Source: Roseiarcus sp043739325 (GTDB lineage: Bacteria > Pseudomonadota > Alphaproteobacteria > Rhizobiales > Beijerinckiaceae). From it: 13,734 nt of DNA. Below, one piece after another: positions 13,600 to 13,734 of this stretch (position 1 is its first letter; the number at the start of each line of letters is the position of its first letter). The notes below the pieces were generated by a model. The model saw only the letters and a program-made list of their open reading frames with translations. It searched no databases and was not told the DNA's origin. Where the stretch lies: contig JAYUFK010000179.1 of NCBI GenBank assembly GCA_043739325.1, forward strand, positions 1 to 13,734, in the 5' to 3' direction. The translations under genes were made by a program, and so were the position numbers.

Positions 13600-13734
13600 A
13601 TCTCCAGGATGCGGCAATGACCTTAAAACGCGGTTAGCGCCAGCAATTCTAAATCCCGCGCCCGCGCCATTTTCACGCTGTGATTTGTTTTCCGATTTCG
13701 GGGGGCGGTTTGGAGTCGATGAGGGTTTGCATGA

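Noticed and set aside
13719..13734. Possible gene start ATG AGG GTT TGC at the right edge with GGAG upstream
   Set aside because: Only five codons are present; a gene cannot be supported or identified.

Overview
The window looks like chromosomal DNA of an alphaproteobacterium, probably of the Hyphomicrobiales (Rhizobiales). The reasons are the Pal C-terminus (CDDISCWSQNRR type), the pal-cpoB-tilS gene order, the XerC sequence, and a tiny lysine-rich protein starting MAKGQMRSNKEAKK. The DNA is moderately GC-rich by eye. This placement is inference; there is no rRNA or tRNA in the window. No phage, insertion sequence, integrase other than XerC, CRISPR array or tRNA was seen.

Left part (1-2600). 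A minus-strand membrane fatty acid desaturase (170-1237) lies downstream of a 46-residue basic protein gene (1386-1526, minus). Between them is a good Rho-independent terminator (1281-1302). Divergent from the small gene, a sigma70-like promoter (1661-1689) drives aroQ (type II 3-dehydroquinase, GTG start). Right after aroQ is a C-terminal scrap of a fimbrial usher (PapC/FimD family) whose body is missing.

Middle (2610-9122). Six minus-strand genes form a transport and catabolism block, in transcription order: zinc alcohol dehydrogenase, mandelate racemase/muconate lactonizing-type enolase-superfamily enzyme, periplasmic solute-binding protein, two permeases, ATPase. The first two genes are 22 bp apart. 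A 214-bp gap precedes the binding protein gene, and a 13-bp hairpin separates that gene from the permeases. The two permeases overlap by ATGA. The likely role is uptake and oxidation/dehydration of a polyol or acid sugar, but the substrate cannot be read from the sequence.

Right part (9221-13599). Housekeeping genes tilS, cpoB (ybgF) and pal are on the minus strand, with tilS and cpoB overlapping. Both cpoB and tilS start with TTG. The partners usual in alphaproteobacteria (tolB upstream of pal, ftsH downstream of tilS) are not there. A divergent small membrane protein of unknown function (12119-12628, plus) meets xerC (minus) tail to tail, the two stop codons sharing one CTAG.

Many open frames in this window start upstream of the true start. 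Starts were moved to positions supported by Shine-Dalgarno sequences, signal peptides or family N-termini for the ATPase, both permeases, the binding protein, both enzymes, Pal, the membrane protein and XerC. No new defence or mobile system is evident. The most noteworthy items are the uncharacterised catabolic block with an atypical enolase-superfamily metal site, the usher remnant, and the intercistronic hairpins.
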